A stretch of 64,000 nt of DNA from Flavobacteriales bacterium (GTDB taxonomy: Bacteria > Bacteroidota > Bacteroidia > Flavobacteriales_D > Sanyastnellaceae): NCBI GenBank assembly GCA_019694805.1, contig JAIBBG010000007.1:1-64000 (forward strand), given 5' to 3'. How positions within the stretch are numbered: position 1 is the first letter of the stretch; every line of letters starts with the position of its first letter. Of the stretch, positions 50,488-58,224 are shown one piece after another. The translations under genes and the position numbers were made by a program. A model generated the notes under the pieces. That model was given only the letters and a program-made list of their open reading frames with translations. It did no database searches and was not told the origin of the DNA.

Positions 50488-51400
50488 TCCGAGAAAAATT
50501 TGTCGCGATTTTCTCCTGAAACGTCTTTGACAGGAGGTCTACGGCCATTTCGTGTTCTTCCTTCTTCAGTCCGGCCGGTGGTCCATAAGGAGTCTTATTC
50601 ACATCAATGATGTAAATCTTGCCGTCTGTTTTATTGCGAAGAATATCCAATTCACAAAATTCTACTTTCATTTTCTGAGTGAAAGCAATGATACCTTCCT
50701 CTTCTTCACGGGAAAAAACACTGTTCACATCAGCAACCAATTCCGAGAAGGTGACATCGTTGGTAAATCGTTTGGCCATTGACTTGTACTTACAATACAA
50801 GATAGGAATGGTACCGTTGTAAACGGGAACACGATAGTCCATCACGAGTTCATCATTGAAGGTGTTATCAATCAAAACCTGATAGACTGATTTATCATCC
50901 ACAGTATCAGTGATTGGACATTGTATCATTTTTCCATCGTGCAGTGCATTGATATCGCTTTTCTGAACCGCGATACCAGAATAGGTAACAGGATTGATAA
51001 ACGTATTGTAACCAAAAACCGAAAGATGAATCTGATCCACTTTCACCTTCGAAATATCTGTGCAATGAATATTGACAACATTTCTGTCTTTCACCAACTC
51101 AGTTGGCAAATTGGCTTCTGCCGACGTGATATCATCAAAATAAATCACGATGTCTGCATGTTTCAACGGTTTATTCGTTAGTCTGTAACCAAGCTTACGA
51201 GCAATCTTAAAAATGGTGGTCTTCTTACTTGGAAAATCAGGATAAACTACGATGGTGCGCAGATGAAAACCGCTTTTCACCCAGAGAAAAAAATCCAACA
51301 AGGCAAATCGAATGTCTTTGCCAATCCTCTCAGCCAATGGCATTGAACTGCGGTAATTATTGCGCCATCCAAGACGATATGTTTTACGATTTGCTGTCAA
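50480..51400 (-). CDS. ATP-grasp-like protein
   Basis: The 306-residue protein has no signal peptide. The N-terminal half (about 45-120) looks like an alpha/beta domain (RTIVVYPDFPSKKTTIFKIARKLG, ADIVIYFDD). The C-terminal half ends with FCELDILRNKTDGKIYIIDVNKTPYGPP, resembling the metal-binding end of ATP-grasp ligases (acidic residue, then D.N). The substrate is unknown. The ATG overlaps the nth stop by 4 bp, so it is the last gene of a DUF6702-nth-ATP-grasp operon. Confidence 0.65.
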   Translation of the reverse strand: MTANRKTYRLGWRNNYRSSMPLAERIGKDIRFALLDFFLWVKSGFHLRTIVVYPDFPSKKTTIFKIARKLGYRLTNKPLKHADIVIYFDDITSAEANLPTELVKDRNVVNIHCTDISKVKVDQIHLSVFGYNTFINPVTYSGIAVQKSDINALHDGKMIQCPITDTVDDKSVYQVLIDNTFNDELVMDYRVPVYNGTIPILYCKYKSMAKRFTNDVTFSELVADVNSVFSREEEEGIIAFTQKMKVEFCELDILRNKTDGKIYIIDVNKTPYGPPAGLKKEEHEMAVDLLSKTFQEKIATNFSRIS

Positions 51401-52047
51401 CGTGATATGCTTTTCTTTTTCGTTCCTTTCGCATTCACAAAAGTCGTGATATAGTCCTTATCAGGATTCATTCCGCGCGCTGGAGAATATTCACGTGCGT
51501 AATAAATCATTTGCAGATGAAGTTTAATCCATGTTTCTTCCGGAAAAATTGATTTGGCATCTCGTTCTGTTTGCTCAACACTTTTACCGGTGCTCAACCC
51601 CCACCTTGCCATCATGCGGTGGATATGCGTATCGACTGGAAATGCCGGGACATCAAAGGCCTGAATCATCACAACACTTGCCGTCTTATGACCCACACCA
51701 GGAAGCATTTCCAATTCTTCCAGCGTTTGCGGAACATGGCCGTCGTATTTTTCAATAAGTATGGAAGACAGCCTATGAATATTCTTGCTTTTCGCTGGAG
51801 CAAGCCCACAAGGTCGAATGATGTTTTCAATTTCCGCCACAGTCAATTTGACCATATCGAATGGATTGTTGGCTTTGGCAAACAGGTGTGGTGTTACCAA
51901 ATTGACGCGTGCATCAGTGCATTGCGCTGAAAGCAATACAGCAATCAATAAAGTGTATGGATCGCTGTGATCGAGTGGTATAGGTGGATCAGGATAAAGC
52001 CTGCCAAGTTCTTGAACGATGAAAGCCGCCCTTTCCTTCTTTGTCAT
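51397..52047 (-). CDS. nth: Endonuclease III (DNA glycosylase/AP lyase), lacking the 4Fe-4S cysteines
   Basis: The 216-residue protein has the HhH-GPD fold: LSAQCTDARVN, the helix-hairpin-helix LEMLPGVGHKTASVV (with the catalytic Lys), and the catalytic Asp in FPVDTHIHRMMARWG. It removes oxidised pyrimidines in base-excision repair. Where E. coli Nth carries four Cys for a [4Fe-4S] cluster, this protein has REYSPARGMNPDKDYITTF with no Cys, so the cluster should be absent. It lies 1 bp after the DUF6702 gene and overlaps the next gene by 4 bp. Confidence 0.9.
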   Translation of the reverse strand: MTKKERAAFIVQELGRLYPDPPIPLDHSDPYTLLIAVLLSAQCTDARVNLVTPHLFAKANNPFDMVKLTVAEIENIIRPCGLAPAKSKNIHRLSSILIEKYDGHVPQTLEELEMLPGVGHKTASVVMIQAFDVPAFPVDTHIHRMMARWGLSTGKSVEQTERDAKSIFPEETWIKLHLQMIYYAREYSPARGMNPDKDYITTFVNAKGTKKKSISR

Positions 52048-52048
52048 A

Positions 52049-52534
52049 CTACCTAAAAATGATATCAGACTTCTTCGCTGATGAAAGCACCACTGTGCTT
52101 GTTGTGCCTTCTGCTTTTACATCAACGATATTCTGCTGGTCTGGAAAATCTTCCATCAAGCATGTTTGTTCAATTTTCAACGCATGAAATTGCGGACTTC
52201 TGAAAAACTCCAGATAACAATATGTCATATCCGCCTCTACTTCCTTACCGACATAACGCATCACGACAAGTTGATCATCGAACCACATTTTAAAATGGGA
52301 TTGGATATGCTCTTCTATGAGTTGTTCAGCTTTTGAAATTTCGCCTTCTCCCAATTTGAGGGCAGAACCATTCATCCTGGAAATAACCTTTTCGAGGTCG
52401 TCGGTAAAAAATTTACAGGTGACTTCAAAACCTTGTGTTCGGGCATTGTACTCGACCATGGTTTTACTGACATAAAACTTATGTGGAGCGAAGGAGAGTA
52501 GAATGATAGCAAAGAATGGCAAGAACTTTTGCAT
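52049..52534 (-). CDS. DUF6702 family protein
   Basis: The 161-residue protein has a signal peptide (MQKFLPFFAIILLSFA) followed at once by HKFYVSKTMVEYNA, the start typical of DUF6702 in Bacteroidota. The rest is predicted beta-sheet with a helix (AEQLIEEHIQSHFKMWFDDQ). The function is unknown; it is likely periplasmic. On the minus strand, TATCTTTG, a perfect -7 element, lies exactly 4 nt before the ATG, so the transcript may be leaderless. First gene of an operon with nth. Confidence 0.75.
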   Translation of the reverse strand: MQKFLPFFAIILLSFAPHKFYVSKTMVEYNARTQGFEVTCKFFTDDLEKVISRMNGSALKLGEGEISKAEQLIEEHIQSHFKMWFDDQLVVMRYVGKEVEADMTYCYLEFFRSPQFHALKIEQTCLMEDFPDQQNIVDVKAEGTTSTVVLSSAKKSDIIFR

Positions 52535-52538
52535 AAAA

Positions 52539-52546
52539 CAAAGATA
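52539..52546 (-). promoter_or_regulatory. -7 element of the DUF6702-nth operon
   Basis: The minus strand reads TATCTTTG, a full match to TAnnTTTG, then 4 nt, then ATG at 52534. A TTTG lies 23 nt further upstream (52570-52573), a slightly long spacing. Confidence 0.5.
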
Positions 52547-52656
52547 ATCCCAATGATGATTTCTGGTTTCAAATATTCATGTCATCTTCTGAGTTGATTT
52601 GGACATCTTTTAAGGAGTCATATCCTTCTCAGGTAAAATATGCATTTGCATTTTCT

Positions 52657-53949
52657 TCAATGATAAAACTTCAGCACATGGCTTTCATGATCATTCTTCG
52701 GTTTCCATTCGATCATATAGATGCCATGAGGAAGATCTGAAGGCAAAGATAAAATCGCTTCTCCGGAAGAGACACAAGACCATTTTGTAGGCAACATTTT
52801 ACCAGAGGATGAAAACAGATACCAACCATCATCGCTACTTATGCCTTGTCCGGTCATCCTATAAAGTCCATCCTGATTCATTTTTTGAATGACGAAAGGG
52901 CTGGAAACATGGTCTTCCACCAATACCGAAGTAATGAGTACTTCGGTTTCAAAAGACGCATCGTTGCCACATTGTGAAGCGGTGAGTATTGCCGTGTACT
53001 GACCTAAACCATACACATGAACGGGCTCAGCATCGGTGGAATGATTTCCATCTCCGAAATCCCATGTATAAGATATCGATCCGAAAGCATCCACATCATG
53101 CTCAAAAGTCACTTCGTTTTGATTGATCATTGGATTTATGCTTCCCGTCGGAATTTCCGCATTCAAATGATAGAGATCAGGTTGGTTTAGCACTTCACCA
53201 TCTGCAGCTTGTTGGAATGATGATGCAACAGTTGCATCAAGTGCTCCGATGTAGGTAGTACCTTCAGAAGCCTCCTTCCAAAACGTGGCGTACATGGTAC
53301 AAGCAGCGACATAACTGCCGGAGAAATTTGGATGACTGTTGTCGCCGGCATGCAATACTTCCTCTGTTTCATCGAGGATATGGCGCCAAGCTTCACCACA
53401 AGGAGCCACTTTGGCCTCAATGATATTCGACAAGCGGAGATAACTCGCTGTCAGAGAATCCTGCATATGTCCGAAGTCCACGAAATCCTCACTGCAATAC
53501 GTGCCAGATTGATCGCATTGCATACCTCCGTATCTTCTTCCCCAGGTCAAATAAAGCACGAGTTGAGCACATGGATTGTATGTCCTAATTGAATCGGCCA
53601 ATGCACTTCCACCAGGAATAAAATTGTTGTCATAAAAAAATGGAATGACGGGGATCTGACTCTGTTCCTGCATCACCACATAGTCCCAATTGCCCTGATG
53701 TATGAGATCTAAGCTCGTGGCATTTTGAGCATGTTGATCAAATGAATAACCGCCGGGAGTATTCGAAGCATGGATCAACGTTTTTCCTTTTCCTGCTGCA
53801 ACTTGTTCTACCATTCCCGGTAAATCGTTCACTGCCGTGTAACTATTGCCCAGAAATAGAACACGCAAAGTATCTGATTGGGAAAAGCACGCATGGGCAG
53901 ACCATACCATCAGCAAAAAAACCATCAGCGACTTTGATCTCAAAAGCAT
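52657..53949 (-). CDS. DUF4886/SGNH-hydrolase-like protein with PKD domain and T9SS sorting domain
   Basis: Starting at the ATG 53949 gives a clean signal peptide (MLLRSKSLMVFLLMVWSAHACFSQ) and a 430-residue product; the ATG at 53982 would add 11 mostly polar residues. The esterase-like domain has FLGNSYTAVNDLP (block I nucleophile Ser), WDYVVMQEQSQIP and a C-terminal D..H pair (HAGDNSHPNFSG). A PKD domain (YTWDFGDGNHSTDAEPVHVYG) and a short type A-like sorting domain follow. It may be a secreted esterase acting on polysaccharide or lipid acyl groups; the substrate is inferred only. Confidence 0.78.
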   Translation of the reverse strand: MLLRSKSLMVFLLMVWSAHACFSQSDTLRVLFLGNSYTAVNDLPGMVEQVAAGKGKTLIHASNTPGGYSFDQHAQNATSLDLIHQGNWDYVVMQEQSQIPVIPFFYDNNFIPGGSALADSIRTYNPCAQLVLYLTWGRRYGGMQCDQSGTYCSEDFVDFGHMQDSLTASYLRLSNIIEAKVAPCGEAWRHILDETEEVLHAGDNSHPNFSGSYVAACTMYATFWKEASEGTTYIGALDATVASSFQQAADGEVLNQPDLYHLNAEIPTGSINPMINQNEVTFEHDVDAFGSISYTWDFGDGNHSTDAEPVHVYGLGQYTAILTASQCGNDASFETEVLITSVLVEDHVSSPFVIQKMNQDGLYRMTGQGISSDDGWYLFSSSGKMLPTKWSCVSSGEAILSLPSDLPHGIYMIEWKPKNDHESHVLKFYH

Positions 53950-54147
53950 GTCATACCAATTTTCTTGTTTTTCATTCCGCATAACATTGGCGTTTAGAAA
54001 CAGGGACGAAATAAATCCACAGAAGTTGTATCATGCGTAGACCAAATAGCATCTGCTCATGGATTCCTGAGGCATATGGAGTGCAAGCTCGAAGAACTCA
54101 TATGACTTGCACCATTCTCCACTTTTCGAAGCTTCACACAACATCAT

Positions 54148-54155
54148 TAAATTTG
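54148..54155 (+). promoter_or_regulatory. -7 element of nrnA
   Basis: TAAATTTG fits TAnnTTTG fully and ends exactly 4 nt before the nrnA ATG. A TTTTC motif lies about 20 nt upstream in place of TTG. The start of transcription should fall at or next to the ATG. Confidence 0.5.
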
Positions 54156-54159
54156 CGCG

Positions 54160-55191
54160 ATGCCTAAAAAACTATCTACCGAAGAGATCAGCCTTGCTCA
54201 AGCATTAGTTAGCAAAGCCAATCGGATTGTCGTGACTTCGCACAAAAATCCGGATGGTGATGCGGCCGGTTCAGCATTTTCCATGAGTTTATTCCTTGCT
54301 TCGATAGGAAAAAATGTGACGACCATTTTACCCGATGGCTTACCCGAATTTCTGCAATGGCTACCAGGCTATGAGCGACTTGTTCAATTTGATACCCAAA
54401 CAGAAGAAGCAAAAGCAGCGATCGATGAGGCTGATTTGATTTTCGTTCTTGATTACAATGCCCTGCATCGAACTGGCACTGACATGCAAGTGGTTCTTGA
54501 AAATGCTACAGCCCAATTCATCCTGATCGATCACCATCAAATGCCCGGCGATTTTGCGGTTGTCACCTACAGCGACACATCAGCTTGCAGCACCGCAGAA
54601 TTGGTTTATCATTTCATTGAACAATGTTATGGTTCGGAAAAAATAGACCAAAACATGGCTCAGAATATTTACTGCGGTATCATGACGGACAGTGGTTCAT
54701 TTCGATTTCCTTCAGTGACACCGGATACGCACAGGGTGGTGGCCAGCTTGATTGAAAAAGGACTTGATCATGCTTTGGTGCATCGTCAGGTTTATGACAC
54801 GAATATGCTCGATAGGTTGAAATTGATCGGATATGCATTGAGTCAGAAACTTGAAATCATCGATGATAGTCTCACTGCTTATATATCTTTAAGTTCGGAT
54901 GAATTGCGCAGGCACAATCACAGACAAGGTGATACAGAAAGCTTGGTCAATCAGGCATTGAGTATTAAAGGGGTAAAACTTGCAGCCTTTTTCCGCGAAA
55001 CAAATCATGAAGTAAAGCTATCCTTTCGTTCAAAAGGGAGTTTCGATGTCAACAAATTCGCCCGCGACAATTGGAATGGTGGTGGCCACATGAATGCAGC
55101 CGGAGCAGCAACAACACTCAGTTTACCGGAAGCCATTCAAAAATTCAAAAGACTCGTACAACAATACCGTTTGGAAATCATCAATTCCTGA
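54160..55191 (+). CDS. nrnA: Bifunctional oligoribonuclease/PAP phosphatase (NrnA-type DHH-DHHA1 phosphoesterase)
   Basis: The 343-residue cytoplasmic protein has the DHH motifs in order: VVTSHKNPDGDAAGS (about 28-38), FVLDYN (about 94), and LIDHHQMPGD (about 124). The C-terminal DHHA1 domain carries GGGHMNAAGA (about 308). The family degrades short oligoribonucleotides and 3'-phosphoadenosine 5'-phosphate using Mn/Mg. The next gene, gldI-like, starts 3 bp after the stop, so both are cotranscribed. Confidence 0.92.
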   Translation: MPKKLSTEEISLAQALVSKANRIVVTSHKNPDGDAAGSAFSMSLFLASIGKNVTTILPDGLPEFLQWLPGYERLVQFDTQTEEAKAAIDEADLIFVLDYNALHRTGTDMQVVLENATAQFILIDHHQMPGDFAVVTYSDTSACSTAELVYHFIEQCYGSEKIDQNMAQNIYCGIMTDSGSFRFPSVTPDTHRVVASLIEKGLDHALVHRQVYDTNMLDRLKLIGYALSQKLEIIDDSLTAYISLSSDELRRHNHRQGDTESLVNQALSIKGVKLAAFFRETNHEVKLSFRSKGSFDVNKFARDNWNGGGHMNAAGAATTLSLPEAIQKFKRLVQQYRLEIINS

Positions 55192-55194
55192 AAA

Positions 55195-55719
55195 ATGCGC
55201 ATCCACCACCTCATTCTATTTTCTGCATTGCTGCTTTTTGGTTGCAACAGTTGTTCTGAGAAACGCGAAATCACAGACGAAGATGTCGCAGCTATGCAAA
55301 AAGACATGATTGCTGAAAGCAAAAAACAACACGAAAGAGAAATCAAAGACATTGATAAGTTCATCCGCAAGAAAGGCTGGCCAATGGAACAGACCTCAAC
55401 CGGACTGCGTTACTGGATATATGAAAAAGGCACGGGTGAGAAAGCAGAGAATGAAGATATCGCATTTATATCCTACAAAATTTCTTTATTGGATGAAACG
55501 CCATGTTATGAAACATCAGACGACAATCCCAAACGTGTTGTAGTGGGCCATGACAATGTGGAAACAGGTCTACATGAAGCCTTATTGCTCATGCATGTAG
55601 GCGACCGGGCACGATTCATACTTCCCTCACACCTTGCATTTGGATTTACCGGAGATTCCGGTAAGATTCCACAAAATGCTTCAGTGGTCTATGACATCAA
55701 ATTGCTGGCAGCAGAATAA
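55195..55719 (+). CDS. gldI: GldI-like FKBP-type peptidyl-prolyl isomerase lipoprotein
   Basis: The 174-residue protein has a lipoprotein signal (ILFSALLLFGC), a charged helix (EKREITDEDVAAMQKDMIAESKKQ), and an FKBP domain (about 65-172; VETGLHEALLLMHVGDRARFILPSHLAFGF). GldI of Flavobacterium johnsoniae is a lipoprotein of this kind required for gliding. Several FKBP12 active-site positions are altered (for example, ETGL replaces V-I-x-G-W), so catalysis is doubtful. The gene symbol is tentative. It lies 3 bp after nrnA, and another FKBP gene follows 72 bp later. Confidence 0.75.
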   Translation: MRIHHLILFSALLLFGCNSCSEKREITDEDVAAMQKDMIAESKKQHEREIKDIDKFIRKKGWPMEQTSTGLRYWIYEKGTGEKAENEDIAFISYKISLLDETPCYETSDDNPKRVVVGHDNVETGLHEALLLMHVGDRARFILPSHLAFGFTGDSGKIPQNASVVYDIKLLAAE

Positions 55720-55791
55720 TCTTGTTTGAAGAGCGATCATGAATAACTTGCGCTCCGCTAACATGTGAACGACATTCCACCCGAATCGTTT

Positions 55792-56673
55792 ATGCAACCC
55801 AAAGCATTCTATTATTTCCTCTCCATTGGTCTTTTGCTCGCGCTGGCATCCTGCGATCCGCATCCGGGATACGAAGAAACACAGAGCGGTATTTTCAGGA
55901 AACTGATTCAATTTGGCGATTGTGAACCGTCAGTGCATGATGCTGATTACGTCATCTTCAATGTGAGTTATGAAAAGGCGAGTCATGCAGATTCTTCATT
56001 TCACTTTCAAGTTCATCATAGTAAACTGGGAAGCACTCCATCCTATCCATCACCAGGCAATGCACCGGGATTAATTATCAGCAATGAATTGGATTCCATG
56101 AAATGTGGTGATCAATATGCTTACATCATTTCATATCAAGAAATAGCAGGATCTTGGTTGGCGTCTCAGTCGGACAGTGGCTATTTTCAACCTGATGATG
56201 AAATCAAATTCACCATTCATGCCTTGCGAACTTTCACTCAGGAAAAATACCGCAATTATCTTATGACGGCGGCCCAACAAGAAGAACTCACCGAAGCTGA
56301 TGCGATTGAATTGTTGTTGTCGAATGATCTGAAAGAAACCTATGAACGTCACGGTGAATGCTTCATTCAACATACCGAAAGAACATCTGGCGATAGCATA
56401 CATGCCGGAAGTGAAGTAACCATTGTTTACACCACACATCTTTTAGATGGAACAAGACTGGATACTTCCACCGAATTATCCTTCACATTTGGAAAACCTG
56501 GTCAGGTGATCGGAGGATTACAATATGCCTTGAGTTTTCTTCGCAAAGGAGAACAGGCCAGAATTTATCTTCCCAGTTACCTTGCATTTGGTATTGATGG
56601 CAATAGCAATGGCTTGGTGCCGCCTAAAACACCCGTCTTCTTTGAGCTTCGGGTAAAAGATGTAAAAAACTGA
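55792..56673 (+). CDS. FKBP-type peptidyl-prolyl isomerase lipoprotein with degenerate N-terminal FKBP-like half
   Basis: The ATG at 55792 is chosen over the GTG at 55765 because the lipoprotein signal (FYYFLSIGLLLALASC) begins there; the product is 293 residues. The C-terminal FKBP domain (about 190-290) has VTIVYTTHLLDGTRLDTS, FTFGKPGQVIGGLQYAL and LPSYLAFGIDG. The N-terminal half (about 30-165) follows the same plan (GIFRKLIQFGDCEPSVHDADYV, then MKCGDQYAYIISY, then DDEIKFTIHAL) but lacks the active-site residues, so it looks like an old duplication. Neighbour of the GldI-like gene; it probably helps fold envelope proteins. Confidence 0.8.
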   Translation: MQPKAFYYFLSIGLLLALASCDPHPGYEETQSGIFRKLIQFGDCEPSVHDADYVIFNVSYEKASHADSSFHFQVHHSKLGSTPSYPSPGNAPGLIISNELDSMKCGDQYAYIISYQEIAGSWLASQSDSGYFQPDDEIKFTIHALRTFTQEKYRNYLMTAAQQEELTEADAIELLLSNDLKETYERHGECFIQHTERTSGDSIHAGSEVTIVYTTHLLDGTRLDTSTELSFTFGKPGQVIGGLQYALSFLRKGEQARIYLPSYLAFGIDGNSNGLVPPKTPVFFELRVKDVKN

Positions 56674-56733
56674 GGCTCAGCTATAACACTTTCATTAATC
56701 CTTCGTTAAAAGGTAGTCCCTCACCTATCTTTT

Positions 56734-58161
56734 TTGAAGCAAGGAATCATCATATTAATAGCCATTAGTCTTCACTACGCCATGCTGGCGCAGGACAATC
56801 TAGGTATTGCCGGCAGCACGCGTTCACCGGTGAATACCATGCTCAATAATCCATCAACCATTGTTGACTCGAGGGCTTTTATTGATATCAATCTGATTGG
56901 CGCATCCATTTTTGCAAGAAACACTTTGACCTATTTGGATGGAAAATCATTTTCCACCTCGATGTTCGACACGATGACGACCGTTCCTCTTACCAAAAGA
57001 AAAGGCCCGTTTTCTGTTTATGGCGACGTGATGGTACATGGTCCATCAGCCACTTTTGCTGTGAAACAACACGCATTTGGCATTCATACGGGAGCAAGGG
57101 TCGTGGCAGATGTCCGCGGAATTCCAGACGAAGTGAAAGCCATGATCACACAAGGTTTTCAATACCGGGGTGCCATGGGCAAATTGCAGAAATTGAAAAA
57201 TGTAAGAGCCAATGCATTAGCCTGGGGAGAAGCCGGAATTTCATACGGCACTATTCTTTCGCGCGATGGTGATGCCATCCTTCAAGGCGCAGCTACAGTA
57301 AAAAGATTGTTCGGTGTTGCAGGTGCTGGAGTCAGACTCGACGAATGGGCATACATAGTCCATGATAGCACTCATTTGGAATCGCAAACCTTTAAAGGAG
57401 AATATGGATTCAATGACCCCTTATCAGGAGGTTATCTCAGTGGAAAAGGCTGGGGAGTCGATATTGGCTTCACCTATAAAGTGAGAAAAGGAAGTTCAGA
57501 TGATTATATTCCCTATAATCCTTGCACAGATGGCGACTACAGATACAGACTTGGTGTGTCGTTGCTTGATGTCGGTAAGGTGAGTTTCCAGGGACCATTC
57601 TACCACAACAAATTTGACCAAAGTGAAAGCAGCCAATGGAACGACTATCAATCGACCACTGCTGATGAGATTGGAGATATTGATAGTTTGATCAACAATA
57701 ACTTTCAACTGGTTGCAGAAAACAGCCAGGAAGGTCGATTCAAGATGAAATTGCCGACAGCACTCTCTGTGCAGATGGACTATAACCTTGAGCATAACTT
57801 TTATGTTTACGGCGTCATCACCTATGGATTACCGAGATTGAATAGCCTCGGAGTTCAACGCGCTTCCTACATGGGATTGGCTCCACGTTGGGAAACTAAA
57901 AGATTTGAGTTCTCATTGCCGTTATCGCTTTATGAATGGAAAGCTCCACAAATGGGATTTGCCATGCGCTTGAATAGTCTCATCATAGGTAGCGATAATT
58001 TGGGGTGGCTGCTCTTCAATCAGGATATTTATGGTGCCGACATTTATTTCAGTTTGAAGTACACCGCCTTCCGTCATTGGAAGTGCAAGACCAAATCCAA
58101 AAAGCAAAAACCGGTCATCAGACGTGGATCTAAAGACCCCCTCCCCTGTCCTACCTGGTAA
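56734..58161 (+). CDS. DUF5723 family outer-membrane beta-barrel protein
   Basis: The 475-residue protein starts with a TTG codon. The signal peptide (MKQGIIILIAISLHYAMLAQ) needs this start, and no ATG is available upstream. It continues with DNLGIAGSTRSPVNTMLNNPSTIVDSR, the DUF5723 opening, then long amphipathic strands (ending WETKRFEFSLPLSLYEWKAPQMGFAMR) and a basic tail. The family is thought to form porin-like outer-membrane barrels in Bacteroidota; the substrate is unknown. TATCTTTT lies directly before the TTG. Confidence 0.8.
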   Translation: MKQGIIILIAISLHYAMLAQDNLGIAGSTRSPVNTMLNNPSTIVDSRAFIDINLIGASIFARNTLTYLDGKSFSTSMFDTMTTVPLTKRKGPFSVYGDVMVHGPSATFAVKQHAFGIHTGARVVADVRGIPDEVKAMITQGFQYRGAMGKLQKLKNVRANALAWGEAGISYGTILSRDGDAILQGAATVKRLFGVAGAGVRLDEWAYIVHDSTHLESQTFKGEYGFNDPLSGGYLSGKGWGVDIGFTYKVRKGSSDDYIPYNPCTDGDYRYRLGVSLLDVGKVSFQGPFYHNKFDQSESSQWNDYQSTTADEIGDIDSLINNNFQLVAENSQEGRFKMKLPTALSVQMDYNLEHNFYVYGVITYGLPRLNSLGVQRASYMGLAPRWETKRFEFSLPLSLYEWKAPQMGFAMRLNSLIIGSDNLGWLLFNQDIYGADIYFSLKYTAFRHWKCKTKSKKQKPVIRRGSKDPLPCPTW

Positions 58162-58190
58162 TCAACCAGTTCCGTAGTTCATTTTCTAAA

Positions 58191-58220
58191 TTGTACTGTT
58201 TTCTCGATTTCCTATTTTCG
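58191..58220 (+). promoter_or_regulatory. Promoter of the acyltransferase operon
   Basis: TTG (58191-58193), a 19-nt spacer and TATTTTCG (58213-58220) match the consensus with one change. The ATG is exactly 4 nt downstream. Confidence 0.55.
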
Positions 58221-58224
58221 CGTC

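Noticed and set aside
50480-51400. Annotating the ATP-grasp-like gene as a specific amino-acid or peptide ligase
   Set aside because: Only the C-terminal metal-binding signature is visible; substrate-defining residues cannot be recognised by eye.
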